This document shows positions 32,633 to 46,384 of a stretch of DNA of 64,000 nt, piece by piece (within the stretch, counting starts at the first letter, position 1; every line of letters begins with the position of its first letter). The translations under genes and the position numbers were made by a program. The stretch is from Echinometra lucunter (taxonomy: Eukaryota > Echinodermata > Echinoidea > Camarodonta > Echinometridae). Below the pieces are notes generated by a model. That model searched no databases. It had not been told where the DNA came from and saw only the letters and a list, made by a program, of their open reading frames with translations. The DNA is taken from the NCBI GenBank assembly GCA_029962745.1, contig CM057157.1, forward strand, positions 20,461,410-20,525,409, in the 5' to 3' direction.

Positions 32633-33075
32633 ACAGACTTTCAAGAGTGTCCAACGGTGAATCTCACGGTGAAACTCCTACAGATTTTTTTTCGACGTCA
32701 TTCATACAGGATCGACAATGCCCGAACCGACCTTACACGAAGCTGGGCTGGTACATTATCGCAAAACCGTTTTTTTGCGTGCAACCAAGCGGATGCAGAA
32801 CTGCTTACATGCAGCCCAGGGCGTGAGCTACTACGACCTTTGACCTTTCAATCGGGATTTCTATCTGTGTTTCACCGCGACGATCTTTCAAACAGACTGT
32901 CACCTGGGAATTCACCGCTGAACTAGCTGTGTTTAAGCTGGACAATTCAAGGGTAACTTTTTTCGAAAAATTTCATCTGCGTTTCCCCGGTAGTTCAACC
33001 GCGTTGTCCTTTCAAATAGAGAGTTTCAGTGGGTGTCCCTGGGTGCACCCGTTGAAATTCTGCTGTTTGAAAGGG
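32633..33075. mobile_element. CCCTTTCAAACAG TIR element
   Basis: CCCCTTTCAAACAGACTTTC at the left and GCTGTTTGAAAGGG at the right are inverted. The interior repeats CTTTCAAA and CACCG words and is CpG-rich. A related CCTTTCAGACATTTACAC word at 32513 may mark an older outer end. Open plus frames of 159 and 78 codons here have no recognisable domain. Confidence 0.6.
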
Positions 33076-33880
33076 ATATTAGTTTCATGCCGATTCTCTT
33101 TTGCCACCCAAACTGTAAATAGGCTTTAAATTCAACTCAATAAAACAATCTACTTTTGCTGAAAGTTCATGTAAAGTTTTGTTTTTGGTAGCAGAAGAAA
33201 ATCGTCATAAAAGATGAAATATGTTCTCATGCTGTTCTTCTCCTACCAGATCATTTCAGATGCCATCCATGATTTGCCGTGAATTTTAGTGTAAATATCT
33301 GAACGGAATTGAAGCGAGAACAGTCCTTGATGGGTTACCAAAACTGTTCATAACCATTAAACAAAGCTATACACTATTAATTTTTGTTATGTTATTCAGA
33401 CCACATCTCACTGTTATTGTGTGCTTTCAATGTTGACACTATCCAAAACAAACTCAAATATTATTGCAGATGGTTCATATCTTTTTTAAAGTACCATAAA
33501 GAATGATCATGACTCCCTGTTGACACAAGGAGGTTTGGGTTTGATTTTGTACATTAATATGGAAACTAATTCAGAGTTTAATCATTGATTCATCACAGTT
33601 GATATCACTTCCTCACAAACAAATGAGTAGTGATTATAAACAACCTGTTTTAGATCATACCTGACTATGGGCTATATCGAGGCAATCTAGTAGTTAGATT
33701 TACTCATATGGTAAACAGTTCAAAGTTTACTAATGGTTTCTAAATCTTGAGGTTATCTTTACATACGTGTTTTAGTTTCAAAGTGTGAGGACATACCCAT
33801 TGTTTCTTAACTATAATCTTATACAGGGTGTGTTTATCAGTGCAACTCATTTTCTAGTAATTAGAAAAAGGACTTCAGTT
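33076..33880. other. Intron 2, nothing recognised
   Basis: No gene or repeat seen. Confidence 0.45.
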
Positions 33881-33885
33881 GCAAA

Positions 33886-33906
33886 CACAAATTATTATTA
33901 TTATCA

Positions 33907-33937
<31 letters not shown>

Positions 33938-33952
33938 TAGTATTATTATTAT

Positions 33953-34017
<65 letters not shown>

Positions 34018-34045
34018 GTAATTATTATTATTATTATTATTATTA

Positions 34046-34077
<32 letters not shown>

Positions 34078-34080
34078 TAT
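33886..34080. repeat. TTA/GTA trinucleotide microsatellite
   Basis: ATT runs flank a GTA run of about 20 units at 33953-34007. Confidence 0.97.
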
Positions 34081-37000
34081 CTATTTGGCCATAAAAATCA
34101 GAAATTGATACACAATTGATATACAATGTGAACAGAATAAAATACATACAAATATATCTAAAATGACAGCAAGAGAAGGAAATGAGAAGAAAAGAGTAAA
34201 GGAAAGACATGGTTGCGTATGGGCCAGGGCTAGCAAAAGTGAAATCCTTCACTATTACCCAGAGGCATCTGTGCCCTCATACATGTAGGCAACCATGCAG
34301 AAGGATATTGCACAAGCCCGGATTAAAAATACAAATATTTAGATAATATTGGATGACCTTGAGTGAGATATGTGAAAATATTGGAAGAGCGGTGGAAAAA
34401 ATTTTAACGTATTCCATGAAAAATGGTAATCCAATACTATAATTATTATTTAGATATAGATCTAGATCTAGATTAGATCTAGACCTATTCCACAAGAAAA
34501 AGTAAAATGTGATTTAGGTTCTTCTCATCATTTTGTAGAAATCTTGTAAACTGCATCATGGCAATTGAAGCTTGTAAATAAACAAGTGGAAAATTGGAAG
34601 TTCCTCTCCATGACAACGGGAAACGTTAATTAACAATATTTAAATTCCAAGAACACAGAACCAATAAACTCCACCTATTTACAACTAGGTACATGTACAT
34701 CTACGGTCTGGTAACTCCAACATATTTTACAGGTACAAAGTTGAACTTGCGATTTCATTGTGACGTCACGCCAGCTGCAGCTAGCATAGCACGTATCGTC
34801 TGCATATCCAGGTCATATAGGCGTTACTTACGGTTGCAAACGCAGTGCAATTTCATTGTGACATCACGCTAGCTGCATGCGCACAATCATTTATTGACCA
34901 ATGATAATTTTGTGGGTGGAGCAAAATATTTATATCGTCCAATATTTTTTGTAAAACCGTCCAATATTTTTTTGATGATGAAATCTCCATACGCATACAC
35001 GTAAGAAATCAGATTCAATATTTCTGCTTTCTGAGACGACCGCGATTGACCTCCAAAAATATTGTTGCCTCTATAACCCTACATCTAAATAATAATTCAT
35101 AATAGCAATTAACATATAAATATATATACAGGTAGCGAGGTTAAAAAACTGCAACGCTATGACCTCGCTCCTCCTCCTGCCATACCCCCTTCCCAGAATA
35201 ACATAATTAATGATAATATTAATAATAATAAGACTTTTACAACATGGGTGATAATTGGTGACAAATTTAGATTCAGTCTCTCTGGATGTCGCGTTCATCA
35301 CCGCCATATGAGTTCCCGAAACCTGCCTGAGCCCGTTGCCTATGCAGCTGCAGGGAGACCTGGAAAGTGAAGGTCAAATCTGGTGTGCTTATTGCTTTTT
35401 ATTCTGAACTGGAAACATCAGTCCGAAGTTCTGCAGCAAAATATGACTCAAATAGCGTTGCGTTTATTGCTGCAACTCGAGTCGCTGATCTGGTTCAACC
35501 AGAAATCGAATCTCCCAAATTTGTGGAACTCAAGTCTGCGATGCTAATCATGTAATCAAGTCCCTGTCATGTTTATTGAGGGTAACGGGGAAATTAAAGC
35601 TAGTCGGAAACTAGGATTGCTTATAACTTAAGTCACTCCAACAAACACACCCTCAGTTCACAGTTTCAAAACCAAGAGCCATGAGCCTAAAGCCATGGCC
35701 AATGGGTTGTGCTTAGGCAAGGTCATGCTTGATACTAGTCTACAGACAGCGACTCTATTTTGATAATCGAGCACAATCAAGTGAAAACCTTTGAGTAGAG
35801 CCTTTCTTTGCCAGTCTCTGGCTGTGCCAAGAGCAGCTACAGTACATGGAATATGGTAGTCTTACAGTTCAGTCACTTGTCACACATTCTGATTGACGAT
35901 TGGAGCCTACAAACCATTGCTATGCAAACTAATGGCTTGCATTATCACAGCATTATTCTAGCCCTTCGCAGCCGCATCACTGTTAACTCCCCCCCCCCCC
36001 CCCCCCCCCCGTTTCAAACCAATTCAGTTAAGTTAATTATTGAAGTTGAGTTAAAACTCGAATTCAAACTATGACTGGCATGTGATGGTAACTAGAATTT
36101 GGGGGAATTATTGCACTCTCAGCACAAATGGTTAAAAATTACTTGGTTGATGTGAACCTACATGTACCAAGAGTTGGTTTTAAAAAATCCCACTAAGGTT
36201 TACATACAATATCTGTTCTGAGCCTAATATTTCAATCTTGAACCCAGTTACACCATTCATAAAAGATGATGTCAAATCCTGTGTACCTGCCAACTTTTTA
36301 AACAGGGCATCCATTTCTTTGAAAATCTTTTGAAAATCTCATGGGGATTCATAAAGGCACGGTCTCCTCCTATAAAGCATGGGAATTCCCCTTGTTAGTA
36401 CCAGCCAACGGATCTACAAAGAATCACGGAGCAGATCAAAGTTTAAAGGGATTGTGAGATAATGTGCACACAGGAACAGAGGATACATAATTTAAAGGCC
36501 TGTATTATGAATGCTCATATACAGAATCAAGAATTTTATTTTAAGATAGAGTGCCCTCGTGAACAATGATAACAATATATTATTTACAGACCATTCTACA
36601 ATGACAGGTATAAGCTTTTTTCTTTCTATACCCTATCAAGTAAGAAAGTAAGAACTGGAAAGAAGGGGGTACTCAGATTTGGTTCAGACGGGGGTGTGCA
36701 GTTTAAGCCTTCATTCATACCTGTACCAATTTTTAAGGTTCATTTTGGCAGAAAAGTATACCCATTATTAGTAGGGATTTTCATTCAAAACATGACCCAG
36801 TTTAGGTCATGATCTAAAAATAGGGACATGGTTAGGGATATTTCAGAACAAAATCATGTTATGGGATTTCGTGCAAAAAAAACAACCCATTAGAGTGGCA
36901 AGTCCCCATATACCATATAACGCGAGACCCCCCCCCCCCCAAACTTTGTTACATCTGATAAAGTAATAATTGTATTTAGTTGAAAGCCTTACAAGAGCTT

Positions 37001-37255
37001 TGATCAGATGAAATATGAAGTGAAAGGTGACAAACTGTGGGGAATGGGGACGTATTCTTGAGGATAGGTATGCCTCTTGCTTGAATTTGAAAAAAAAAAG
37101 GAGTTGAGAGACATGCCAGTTGTTCCCATCTTAAATTTGGCAGTGGCATAAGCATGGAAATGAGAACATTATTCCACTGTAATGCCACAGTATTTTCCAA
37201 AGTCCTGTGGAAGCACAAAGAGACTTAGATAATAATGTGTCATGTGCTATACAAG
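34081..37255. other. Intron 2, sparse signals only
   Basis: A (TAGATC)n patch at 34450-34488, a direct repeat TTTCATTGTGACGTCACG at 34753 and again (one change) at 34851, and poly-C at 35991-36010 and 36929-36939. No convincing gene. A short minus frame at 35307-35071 lacks features. Confidence 0.45.
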
Positions 37256-37261
37256 AAAGGA

Positions 37262-37420
37262 ATATTATTATTTATCTATTTATTTGCATTTACGTATTCA
37301 TTCATTTATTCATTTATTGATCCATCTATTAATCTAGCTACCTATCTATGTATTTAGTTTTCTCTCTATCCATTTATTTATTCATTTATTTATTCCCTTA
37401 ATATTATATTCATATATTCA
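37262..37420. repeat. TTTA/TTCA-type simple repeat
   Basis: Runs of ATTTATTTATC and CATTCATTTATT words. Confidence 0.85.
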
Positions 37421-38135
37421 TTATGGAGAAAAAATTGCCACCTACCACATGAAAATTGTGATTACCTTTAAAAATAGACTTTAATTAGCTACGATCAAAC
37501 TGCTCTAATTTTAGAACAGTACTATCTATTGCATCTATTGATTTTAGCTCATTCAGCTGATGTATAATATGTCATTCCAAGTATTCAGGATCTAGAGACA
37601 TTGCCAAAGTGTTACTAAATGGAGACTTAGTACTGCTATGGGGTAAAAAAAAAAGAGGGGGAAGAGAGCTACAGACCCCTAGCCCCCAATTCCATGGTCC
37701 GTGCATACAGGTGAATAAGTTAAATGTAGCGTCTTAACCATGAGCAACTTGGCTCAAGGCATGATTAATGTGTTTCACGTATTTTATTAAAGGGCACTCG
37801 TGAGCCAGTTAATAATTGAGTTCATAAAAATGAACGAGTAACAGATATGCAATTGCATACAAATTACCAGTACCTTCAATGAATAATTTCATTTTCATGA
37901 CAATGTTTTCCTTACATGCATCTTCCGTTCAACATACACTCTGTTTTATTTCTGTGGTTATCACTGAACTTTTGTATCACACTCCTTTATATCTTAAGTC
38001 ACTCTCATTCCTTTTCTAATTCTTCATATTCATTAAAGCTTTATAGTTCTTTCTATTCTTCAAACCTCATGCTTTTTTAATTCCACATTTCCTTATTCTC
38101 CTTTTATTCAGTATCATCATTCTTAAGCTTTTTCT

Positions 38136-38490
38136 CCCTCTCCTCCTCCTCCTCCTCCTCCTCCTCCTCCTCCTCCTCCTCCTCCTCCTCCTCCTCCTCC
38201 TCCTCCTCCTCCTCCTCCTCCTCCTTCTTCTTCTTCTTCTTCTTCTTCTCCTCCTCCTCCTCCTCCTCCTCCTTCTCCTTCTCCTTCTCCTTCTCCTTCT
38301 CCTTCTCCTTCTCCTTCTTCTTCTTCTTCTTCTTCTTCTTCTTCTTCTTCTTCTTCTTCTTCTTCTTCTTCTTCTTCTTCATCTTCTTCATTCTTCTTCT
38401 TCTTCTTTCTTCTTCTTCTTCTTCTTCTTCTTCTTCTTCTTCTTCTTCTCCTTCTCCTTCTCCTCCTTCTTCTTCTTCTTCGATTTTATT
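38136..38490. repeat. Pyrimidine tract (CTC)n, (CTT)n, (CTCCTT)n
   Basis: About 350 bp of C and T only on the plus strand, in blocks CTC, TTC, CTTCTC, then TTC, up to the gap. Lys/Glu frames on the minus strand are artefacts. Confidence 0.97.
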
Positions 38491-38500
38491 TCATTTTTCA

Positions 38501-39000
38501 NNNNNNNNNNNNNNNNNNNNNNNNNNNNNNNNNNNNNNNNNNNNNNNNNNNNNNNNNNNNNNNNNNNNNNNNNNNNNNNNNNNNNNNNNNNNNNNNNNNN
38601 NNNNNNNNNNNNNNNNNNNNNNNNNNNNNNNNNNNNNNNNNNNNNNNNNNNNNNNNNNNNNNNNNNNNNNNNNNNNNNNNNNNNNNNNNNNNNNNNNNNN
38701 NNNNNNNNNNNNNNNNNNNNNNNNNNNNNNNNNNNNNNNNNNNNNNNNNNNNNNNNNNNNNNNNNNNNNNNNNNNNNNNNNNNNNNNNNNNNNNNNNNNN
38801 NNNNNNNNNNNNNNNNNNNNNNNNNNNNNNNNNNNNNNNNNNNNNNNNNNNNNNNNNNNNNNNNNNNNNNNNNNNNNNNNNNNNNNNNNNNNNNNNNNNN
38901 NNNNNNNNNNNNNNNNNNNNNNNNNNNNNNNNNNNNNNNNNNNNNNNNNNNNNNNNNNNNNNNNNNNNNNNNNNNNNNNNNNNNNNNNNNNNNNNNNNNN
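38501..39000. other. Assembly gap (500 N)
   Basis: Exactly 500 N, so a placeholder of unknown true size. TTCATTTTTCA occurs on both edges. Confidence 1.
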
Positions 39001-42000
39001 TTCATTTTTCATTTATCAAAATGTCATTAATACAAATATACAATTATAAACAGCCCTAAACAACCAACCAAGAAAAAGAACTGAATACAAGAATGAAAAT
39101 GAAAAAAAGACAGCAAAGAAGCAGACCTTGTTATACTGGTCCCTGGTATAAGCAGTGAATGCTTACGAACGTTGCAATTTTTTTATTCATCAACTTACTG
39201 ACGAATGTCAGCAAAAATCAGGATTCACCTCCGTTTTTAGCAAAATTTATGAAGATGAAGAGAAAGAAGAAATGAAGATGCTTTGCCTTGATAAGCAATA
39301 ACAGAAACAATTGTTTATCAATATGTAAACATTTTGACAATACTTGACATAAATTTCTTAATCATAAAATTATCAAAATCATAACTGACCACAACTGCGT
39401 TTATTCTCAAAGCTGTCAGCAAATATCCAAAGCTTCACCTTCATGAACAGGAGTGAAGAACATAGAGTTAGAATTGGATTAGATAGGTAATCACAACAAT
39501 ACTTACAGTATGATATTTTTCTTCCTAAATTTGGCCCTATTTCCACAAAATAATCATTCAAGTAATTGAAAGGAATATCAAAAATCCATTCATCAATTTT
39601 TATTCCAGAGATCTTAGTTTTATCTATTTCCATGTGTTTTTTTTTTCATCTTTACAGCAGTTCATAAACTGAGGTGCAAAATACATACTTTTTCTCTCTA
39701 TGTAGTAACCCTTGCAATGTGCTTTTGAATTCTAGTATTTCAACTTATTTCGACTTATACATTAGGTAGAGATTATGTTTTCCGTTTATTGATCTTAGTA
39801 ATCTTGCTCTTATCCATGGAGATCTTATATTTCTTTTTTTCTTTTTATTCTCCTCCTCCTCCTGTCAGTTTTAAAAGGGGAGGGCAAGGGCTCTTGTGCT
39901 CATTTGTGATTCCTACATATGTATATCTGAAAGTGCAATGCATGAGTATAGTACTAGGCCCAGAAAATTTTGTATTCAAAGAAATATGTAAAAGAGCGGA
40001 GGTAATAACTAGCAAATACAAACCCTGTGAGGCCTGAATTACTCATGATGACATCCTTTAATGACACATCCGTCTCTTTATGGCCTTTCATATTAAAGGC
40101 AATTAAGTCTTCATTAATGAGCTGTATATGTTATCTCAAATAAGCAAAACACAGTCTAAGCTAGAAGTTGGCTTTATAGCTTGATTTTTTAAGGCCTAAA
40201 TACCTAATAAATTCTGAACACTGTTGCATCCGGAGCTCTTTTTTTTTGCTGAAAATGGTTTCAAAACACATTTCAAAACAGCTCTCCGCAGAACAGCATT
40301 TCAAAGCATTGCTTTGAGTGGGAAAAGGGCTTATGAACAGGGCATCATAAAATGAAATGGCTTCTTTTTTTTTTTTGGGGGGGGGGGGGTCATGCAACAG
40401 TGGTGTTACTTTATAAATGCAAAAAAAGGCCTCTATAACAATTTGCAATAAAACTCTTTTTACGCGAGTTTCCTCGGTATAGCAAAACCTGGTCTGCATT
40501 AGAAACTGACTTCTATGACTTGTATGCACACAGTCATGCTTCAGCAACAAATGCTCTGCAGTCATGATCCTAAACAAAACCAAATTCTCAACTTTAAGGA
40601 AAGACTATACACTAAAACCAAAAGCGAACCCCAACCCAAAACTAACATAAAACTAAACTTCAAGATTTATTCATGACCCGTGGCCTAATTCCCTTGGACA
40701 AAATTGAGGCAGGAGCAATGGTCACTGGAGAAAATTAGAATACAAATTAGATGCACATCGGATGTAACTAACAAGCTGTACATGTACAATATAATTCTTG
40801 TCTTGTCTCCAAACAAGCTGAAACACAGAGTTAGAAGCAGACTTAATCAACCATTAGAAGGAACTATTATGCATCATTGGTGGAGGAAGGGGGGAGGGGG
40901 TGCACATTTGGCTAGTGTCCCCTCATAAAATGTGTAGTCAACATGCTGTTTAAGTACCAAACTACAGAAATGTGCCATTCCCCTATTCATATTTTAATCC
41001 AAATGGCACCTGACAAAAGTGCTCATTTTTGTCTGTTAGTTTGATCCATTTCATATTGTTAGTTTGTTTTATTTGTTCTGCTTCACCTTGTTTTGTTTTG
41101 TTTTGTTTAATTTTATTCTGTCTCTCTTTATCTTTCTTTTTTTTGCTTCATGGTCATATCCTTTGAAAGAGTCGGGGGGGGGGGCAAAGGGGAGGGGAGG
41201 AACATGTTTGATAAGTCGAAAGGGGAGAGGTGCCTTCATAATACCACCACCACCACATCAAATCTCTCTCCAATCCATCATTTAGATCAACCTTGTTGTT
41301 GACCGATCTTTATTTACAAATCAGAAAATAATTTGTTTTCCATGCCTCTGTTGTTACTTTTTCTACCTTAATCACTGGTTTTATTAGCCAGTGCTGTAAG
41401 ACGAGCTTGAAACTAATAACCTCCATATCCAAGCCATATTCTTCATATTCCTACTTTTGTCCCAAGATATTTCATTTAAAGTGAAAGAAGCACAATCGAG
41501 AAGTCTAATAAATGATTTTATGAATTAATAATACGCTGCAACTCAATGATGGTTGGAAGAGGAGGTCCTGCTTTATTCGGAAATCAACTTCCCTTCCAAT
41601 CCGAGCCAGGAAATTTATCATCCAGCATCATCCATAATAATCCTGCAAGGACTTCAAATTGGACGTAAAAACGTGAGGGATAGGAGTGTTCAGCAATATC
41701 GCTTCCTTTCCCTACCTTCTTCAAATTTGGGTCATTTATTAAGTTTTCACTTGAGAAGGCAGCATAAGATAATTTCAATTAGTCGTGTGCTTTCTCTGCC
41801 AGCTTAGTTTAATGAAACCCTTGTAGTAACAAAGTGGATGCTTCAGGTCTGGGGTTTTTTCTGACAGTTTAATGGCTGGGTAAGGACTTTATTTTGTATT
41901 TCACTCAACTCGATTCATATATACCTGATTCCCAGATTGTTTTTTAGCTTACCGGGTGACTCTGCTAAAAAGCGACGTTATGCTAGATCTTGTTTTGGCA

Positions 42001-42170
42001 GTTTTAAGATAATTAATAATTTATTCCCTTAATTCATTTTACAATCATTTGAAAAATATGTTGAAAACTTGAAATATCAGTCAAAATGTAAAGATATGCG
42101 AATAAAAATAGTGGTACGGAAATTATCATTTTCAGTAATAGTTCTACCTGTCTTTACTACTCACAAGTGC
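39001..42170. other. Intron 2, nothing recognised beyond simple runs
   Basis: G runs near 40378 and 41174 and a TTTGT-rich patch at 41085-41110. No gene. Confidence 0.45.
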
Positions 42171-42173
42171 TTT

Positions 42174-42521
42174 AAAGGTAGTAGCCCACATCTGCACAAC
42201 ATTGTTTCAGAATTTGAAGAGTAATATAAAAGCCAATTTCAATTCTAAATGACAGATATTTATGTAAAACTATCACATTATCAAATCTACAACAACATTC
42301 CAAAGAATAAATGAAAAATGGTTTTACACTTAAAGCGTCAGGAAGACACCTTTACAAAACAAAGAAAATAAAAGAAAATTTGTGTTGAATATTTCCTTCT
42401 CAATCCTAAATGGGAATGTACTGGGATCTAAACTTTTCAAGTGTTTTCTGTGGCTTAAAGCAATCTAAAAAATACTTTTGTGCAGAATGGGTGCCACTTG
42501 CAAATGTGGGCTACTACCTTT
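42174..42521. mobile_element. 350-bp MITE with AAAGGTAGTAGCCCACAT ends
   Basis: AAAGGTAGTAGCCCACATCT at the left and the inverted AAATGTGGGCTACTACCTTT at the right, imperfect by two bases, no coding. Confidence 0.85.
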
Positions 42522-42982
42522 CATGGCATGCATGCACTGTACACCCATTGCTCCAATAAATTTAAACTTTGCTTGATATGTATTCACGTATTGTTCACTT
42601 GTTCCTAGAAAAACCGACAAATATGCTGCGTTTGGTGGATAGGGCCTCCCTAAAAACCAATGAACTTTTCTGTATACACTGCAGAATGTGAATTTTCATC
42701 TGTATTCATCAACTGAGGTAATATCACCATTATATAGATCCCAAAGGCATTAAAAATCATTTTATTGCTGGAATACCTTCAAAGTTGGCCAACCATAAAT
42801 CATACAAATATTGTTAAATAGAACAGGTTCTGCATGAAATACTTTTAATTTGTTGGAAACTCTTAGATCATTTCGAGTTGAGATGCATATCAGGCCATAC
42901 TCCACATCAATCTTGCCCAGCAGGAACAAGCTCCTGAAAAAATCTGCCCATCATCTCTTACTGCACATACTGTATACATTTA

Positions 42983-43548
42983 AAGTGTAAGTCCACCCTA
43001 GAAATTACACTGGTTCAATAAAAGGAGATAAATTTGAACAGCATTTTTAAAAAGAAATGAGCAAAATTGGTCAAAGAATAAGAAAATTACACTCATTTAC
43101 ATTTTCTAGTAAACTACTCTCCGCTCTGCATATTGGCAATATTGATGACATCATAGGCGAGCAGGTCTCCATTCACTTTGTACATGAAATTTGACATCTT
43201 CTTAATTTTCTTGGAAGTTACACATTTTCTAACCCCCTTAGTCAATGCATGTTCAGAAGAATTGCTTTTTACATAACATACTTTGACTATGAGGTAAGAA
43301 AATGTGCAACTTCCAAGAAAATTGAGAAAATGTGAAATTTCATGTACAAAGTGAATGGAGACTTGCTCGCATATGATGTCATCAGTGTTGCCAATTTGCA
43401 GAGCTGAGAGTAGTTTACTAGAAAATGTAAATGAGTGTAATTTTTATTATTCTTTGACCGATTTAGCTCATTTCTTTTTTAAAATGCTGTTCATATTTAT
43501 CTCCTTTTATGGAAATAGTGAAACTTCTAGGGTGGACTTACCCTTTAA
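42983..43548. mobile_element. Foldback element, AGTCCACCCTAGAA ends, intact copy
   Basis: GTAAGTCCACCCTAGAA at the left and TTCTAGGGTGGACTTACCC at the right, with arms of over 200 bp (GAAATGAGCAAAATTGGTCA, TTTACATTTTCTAGTAAACT and GATGACATCAT on each side). The sibling at 49628-50305 is interrupted. Confidence 0.88.
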
Positions 43549-43789
43549 TTGGTCAGTGTTGCGATGTGCTCTAGCAACTTGCCAATCACCTATCAATAAT
43601 TTCTGTACAGTTTTTCTGAGAAACAAACACGGAATAAAGGGAACCAGATCTTGTAAGGAAAATGACAGAACATGTTCCCCTATCTAAAAAGGAAAGATAG
43701 CTGTTGCGCAAAGGAAAGAGGATTAGGTCATGAGGATATGACACTACTCATAATCAGTTGAGGTTTACATACATCAGTTGGTATACAAC

Positions 43790-44630
43790 CCTCTCATTAT
43801 TACTGGAACTATCAAGGTAATTACAGTTTTTGAGAAAGGAGGTCGTTATGCTGACAATTAAGATGTTGAATTATCATAGAACTTTACTCTTCAAAAAAAT
43901 ACAGCTTACTCATCTCATCAGTGCTGATAGGTTAAAAAGAATTTATGATCATTCTTGTTAAGGGAAAAAAAAAAAACCCTTTCCTTATTACTGGAACTAT
44001 CAAGGTAATTACAGTTTTTGAGAAAGGAGGTTGTTATGTCAACAATTAAGATGTTGAATCGTCATGGAATTTTACTCTTCAAAAAAATACAGCTTACTCA
44101 TCTCATCAGTGCTGATAGGTTAAAAAGAATTTATGATCATTTTCTTGTTAAGGGAAAAAAAACCCTTTCATTATTACTGGAACTATCAAGGTAATTACAG
44201 TTTTTGAGAAAGGAGGTTGTTATGTTAACAATTAAGATGTTGAATCGTCATGGAATTTTACTCTTCAAAAAAATACAGCTTACTCATCTCATCAGTGCTG
44301 ATAGGTTAAAAAGAATTTATGATCATTCTTGTTAAGGGAAAAAAAAAAACCCTTTCCTTATTACTGGAACTATCAAGGTAATTACAGTTTTTGAGAAAGG
44401 AGGTTGTTATGTCAACAATTAAGATGTTGAATCGTCATGGAATTTTACTCTTCAAAAAAATACAGCTTACTCATCTCATCAGTGCTGATAGGTTAAAAAG
44501 AATCTATGATCATTCTTGTTAAGGGAAAACAATACCCCTTTCATAATACTGGAACTATCAAGGTAATTACAGTTTTTGAGAAAGGAGGTTGTTATGTTAA
44601 CAATTAAGATGTTGAATCATCATAAAATGA
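43790..44630 (+). repeat. 187-bp tandem array, about 4.5 units
   Basis: The word TACTGGAACTATCAAGG starts at 43801, 43989, 44175, 44362 and 44547, spacings 185-188. Units share TTTTTGAGAAAGGAGG, CAATTAAGATGTTGAAT and CATCAGTGCTGATAGG and are over 95% alike by eye. Confidence 0.95.
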
Positions 44631-46340
44631 GTTGAGAAAAAAAATGAAAGAAAAAATGTTTTACAGATATTTTCAATTATGGAGTTAAAAAGCTCACTTT
44701 AATCACTTTGTAATATTAAAATACTTAAAGCCTGCTTTCATATTGTACTGAGTATGAGTACAGCCTCTGACAATTTCTTTATTTTCTGCTCGTAATAAAT
44801 TGCTAAAGTTTTACTACTCTTTACTTCTAATACTGCTTCTATTACTTTCATTTTTAAAGCTGAACTCCTGGCATTCTGGCATTCTGGCATTTAGGTGCCA
44901 GTATATTTTGTGATCTATGACACGAATGGATACTTCCTTTAAACATTCATACATGTAGCTTATTATATTTTTTGGTTAATGCCAATTGATATTAGCTCAC
45001 ACTGCCTCACAGCAATACTTTAGCTCCTTGAGGCAATACTTATCTGGAATAATCGTAAAACAGAGTCATTTCACCCCCATTCAGACCAGCTAGTTTCATT
45101 GTGTAATAGCAAATTGCTACACAATATATGTTGTATTTGAAAGGAACATCATATAAAGAAATATGTAGTGAACTGAGGATTGACCACTTGAGCATCGTTT
45201 TGATTTTTTTTTTTTAAATGAGCGTCCAGTTGCAGTGTGAACATCATATTCAACATAAAACTGTAACTGGGGTGGGGCTTAATGTGAATACATGCTGATG
45301 ACAGACATACTCAAGCAATGCACCATGACATGACATGACCTCAAACATAAGGTATCAGCTGACCCCCCTCCACCCCCAAAAAAAAAAAAAACACATGCTC
45401 ACACTAGTATTCAATGAATTAACTTTTCTTCACGAGTACAAATTTTGTATAAATTTGTCTTGTCTGAACAGGCTGTAAGATTTCCAGTGTATAATGTCTA
45501 CAGCATGATATCCATTACATCTCGAGCCTTCCAAATTGAGCTTGTTTCCTCCTCTTAGAACATCCTCTTCAATCGCCGAGTCTGAAGTTCAACAACCGAT
45601 GCTAAAGCGGAAGGACAGGCACATTGTATAGCACTGCACAATTGACAGGTGAATTGGGTAACAGCTTATCATCAACTTGGTGATACATGACCACTTTTGC
45701 TTTGAGCAAGACTTTGCAGAATAAAAATGTAAAAAGAGATTTATTTCACTTTGGGTTTTTTTAATTGATACATGTATGTTAAAAGAGATTTGTTTCAATG
45801 TTTGCTCTGAGCCTTAGGACATTGACAGAAAAAGTATTGTTCAATTCACAAGACTGCATGCAGTCCACTTAGTCCACGTCTTTGCAACGCTCTAAATGTT
45901 TGAAACAACTTTTGTCTGAGGGAATTCTTAGCCTATCACAAGACAAGGGTACTTTTAAAAATACAGACACTTTACTGGTCAAGTCAACCTTTTGGTTCCA
46001 AAGGTTTTCAGGATTTTCTCACAGGGGAAATGACCCCAATTTCAACTACAACTTTCTTGTTTTGCCAAGTTCTGCCAAATAAATGACCTCCATCGACTAC
46101 GTACATGTATCCTCCAGAAACGACTTGAAGCGGTCACATGCTACAATCCAAACAGACTAGCAGCCTGCTTAAAGGGGGTACCCAATGCTGAAACAATGTT
46201 AGTTCATTTAAAAGAGCATGATTTTATCAGCAGAAAATCATTTGTCTTAAGTTTTTTTTAAAGTCCTGTTGCCAAGGAAACCCCCAAATGTGGCAAGATT
46301 TCATGATATTTTTGACCCCTCAGCTGTGACCCAGTTTCAA
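44631..46340. other. Intron 2, nothing recognised
   Basis: Only a GGCATTCT triplication near 44870. No gene. Confidence 0.45.
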
Positions 46341-46343
46341 CTT

Positions 46344-46384
46344 GGTACCCACTTTGACGTCAAAATGACGTCAAAGTGGGTACC
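46344..46384. repeat. Perfect 19-bp palindrome with two CRE words
   Basis: GGTACCCACTTTGACGTCA, three A, then its exact complement. Each arm holds TGACGTCA. Related GGGTACC words at 46178 and GGGTACCCACTTTTACGTCA at 46471 surround it. Confidence 0.95.

Noticed and set aside
32447..32926. 159-codon plus frame
   Set aside because: It spans the edge of a CCCTTTCAAACAG element, has no domain and overlaps another open frame.
38104..39012. Lys/Glu-rich frames and frames of X
   Set aside because: Pyrimidine tract and assembly gap.
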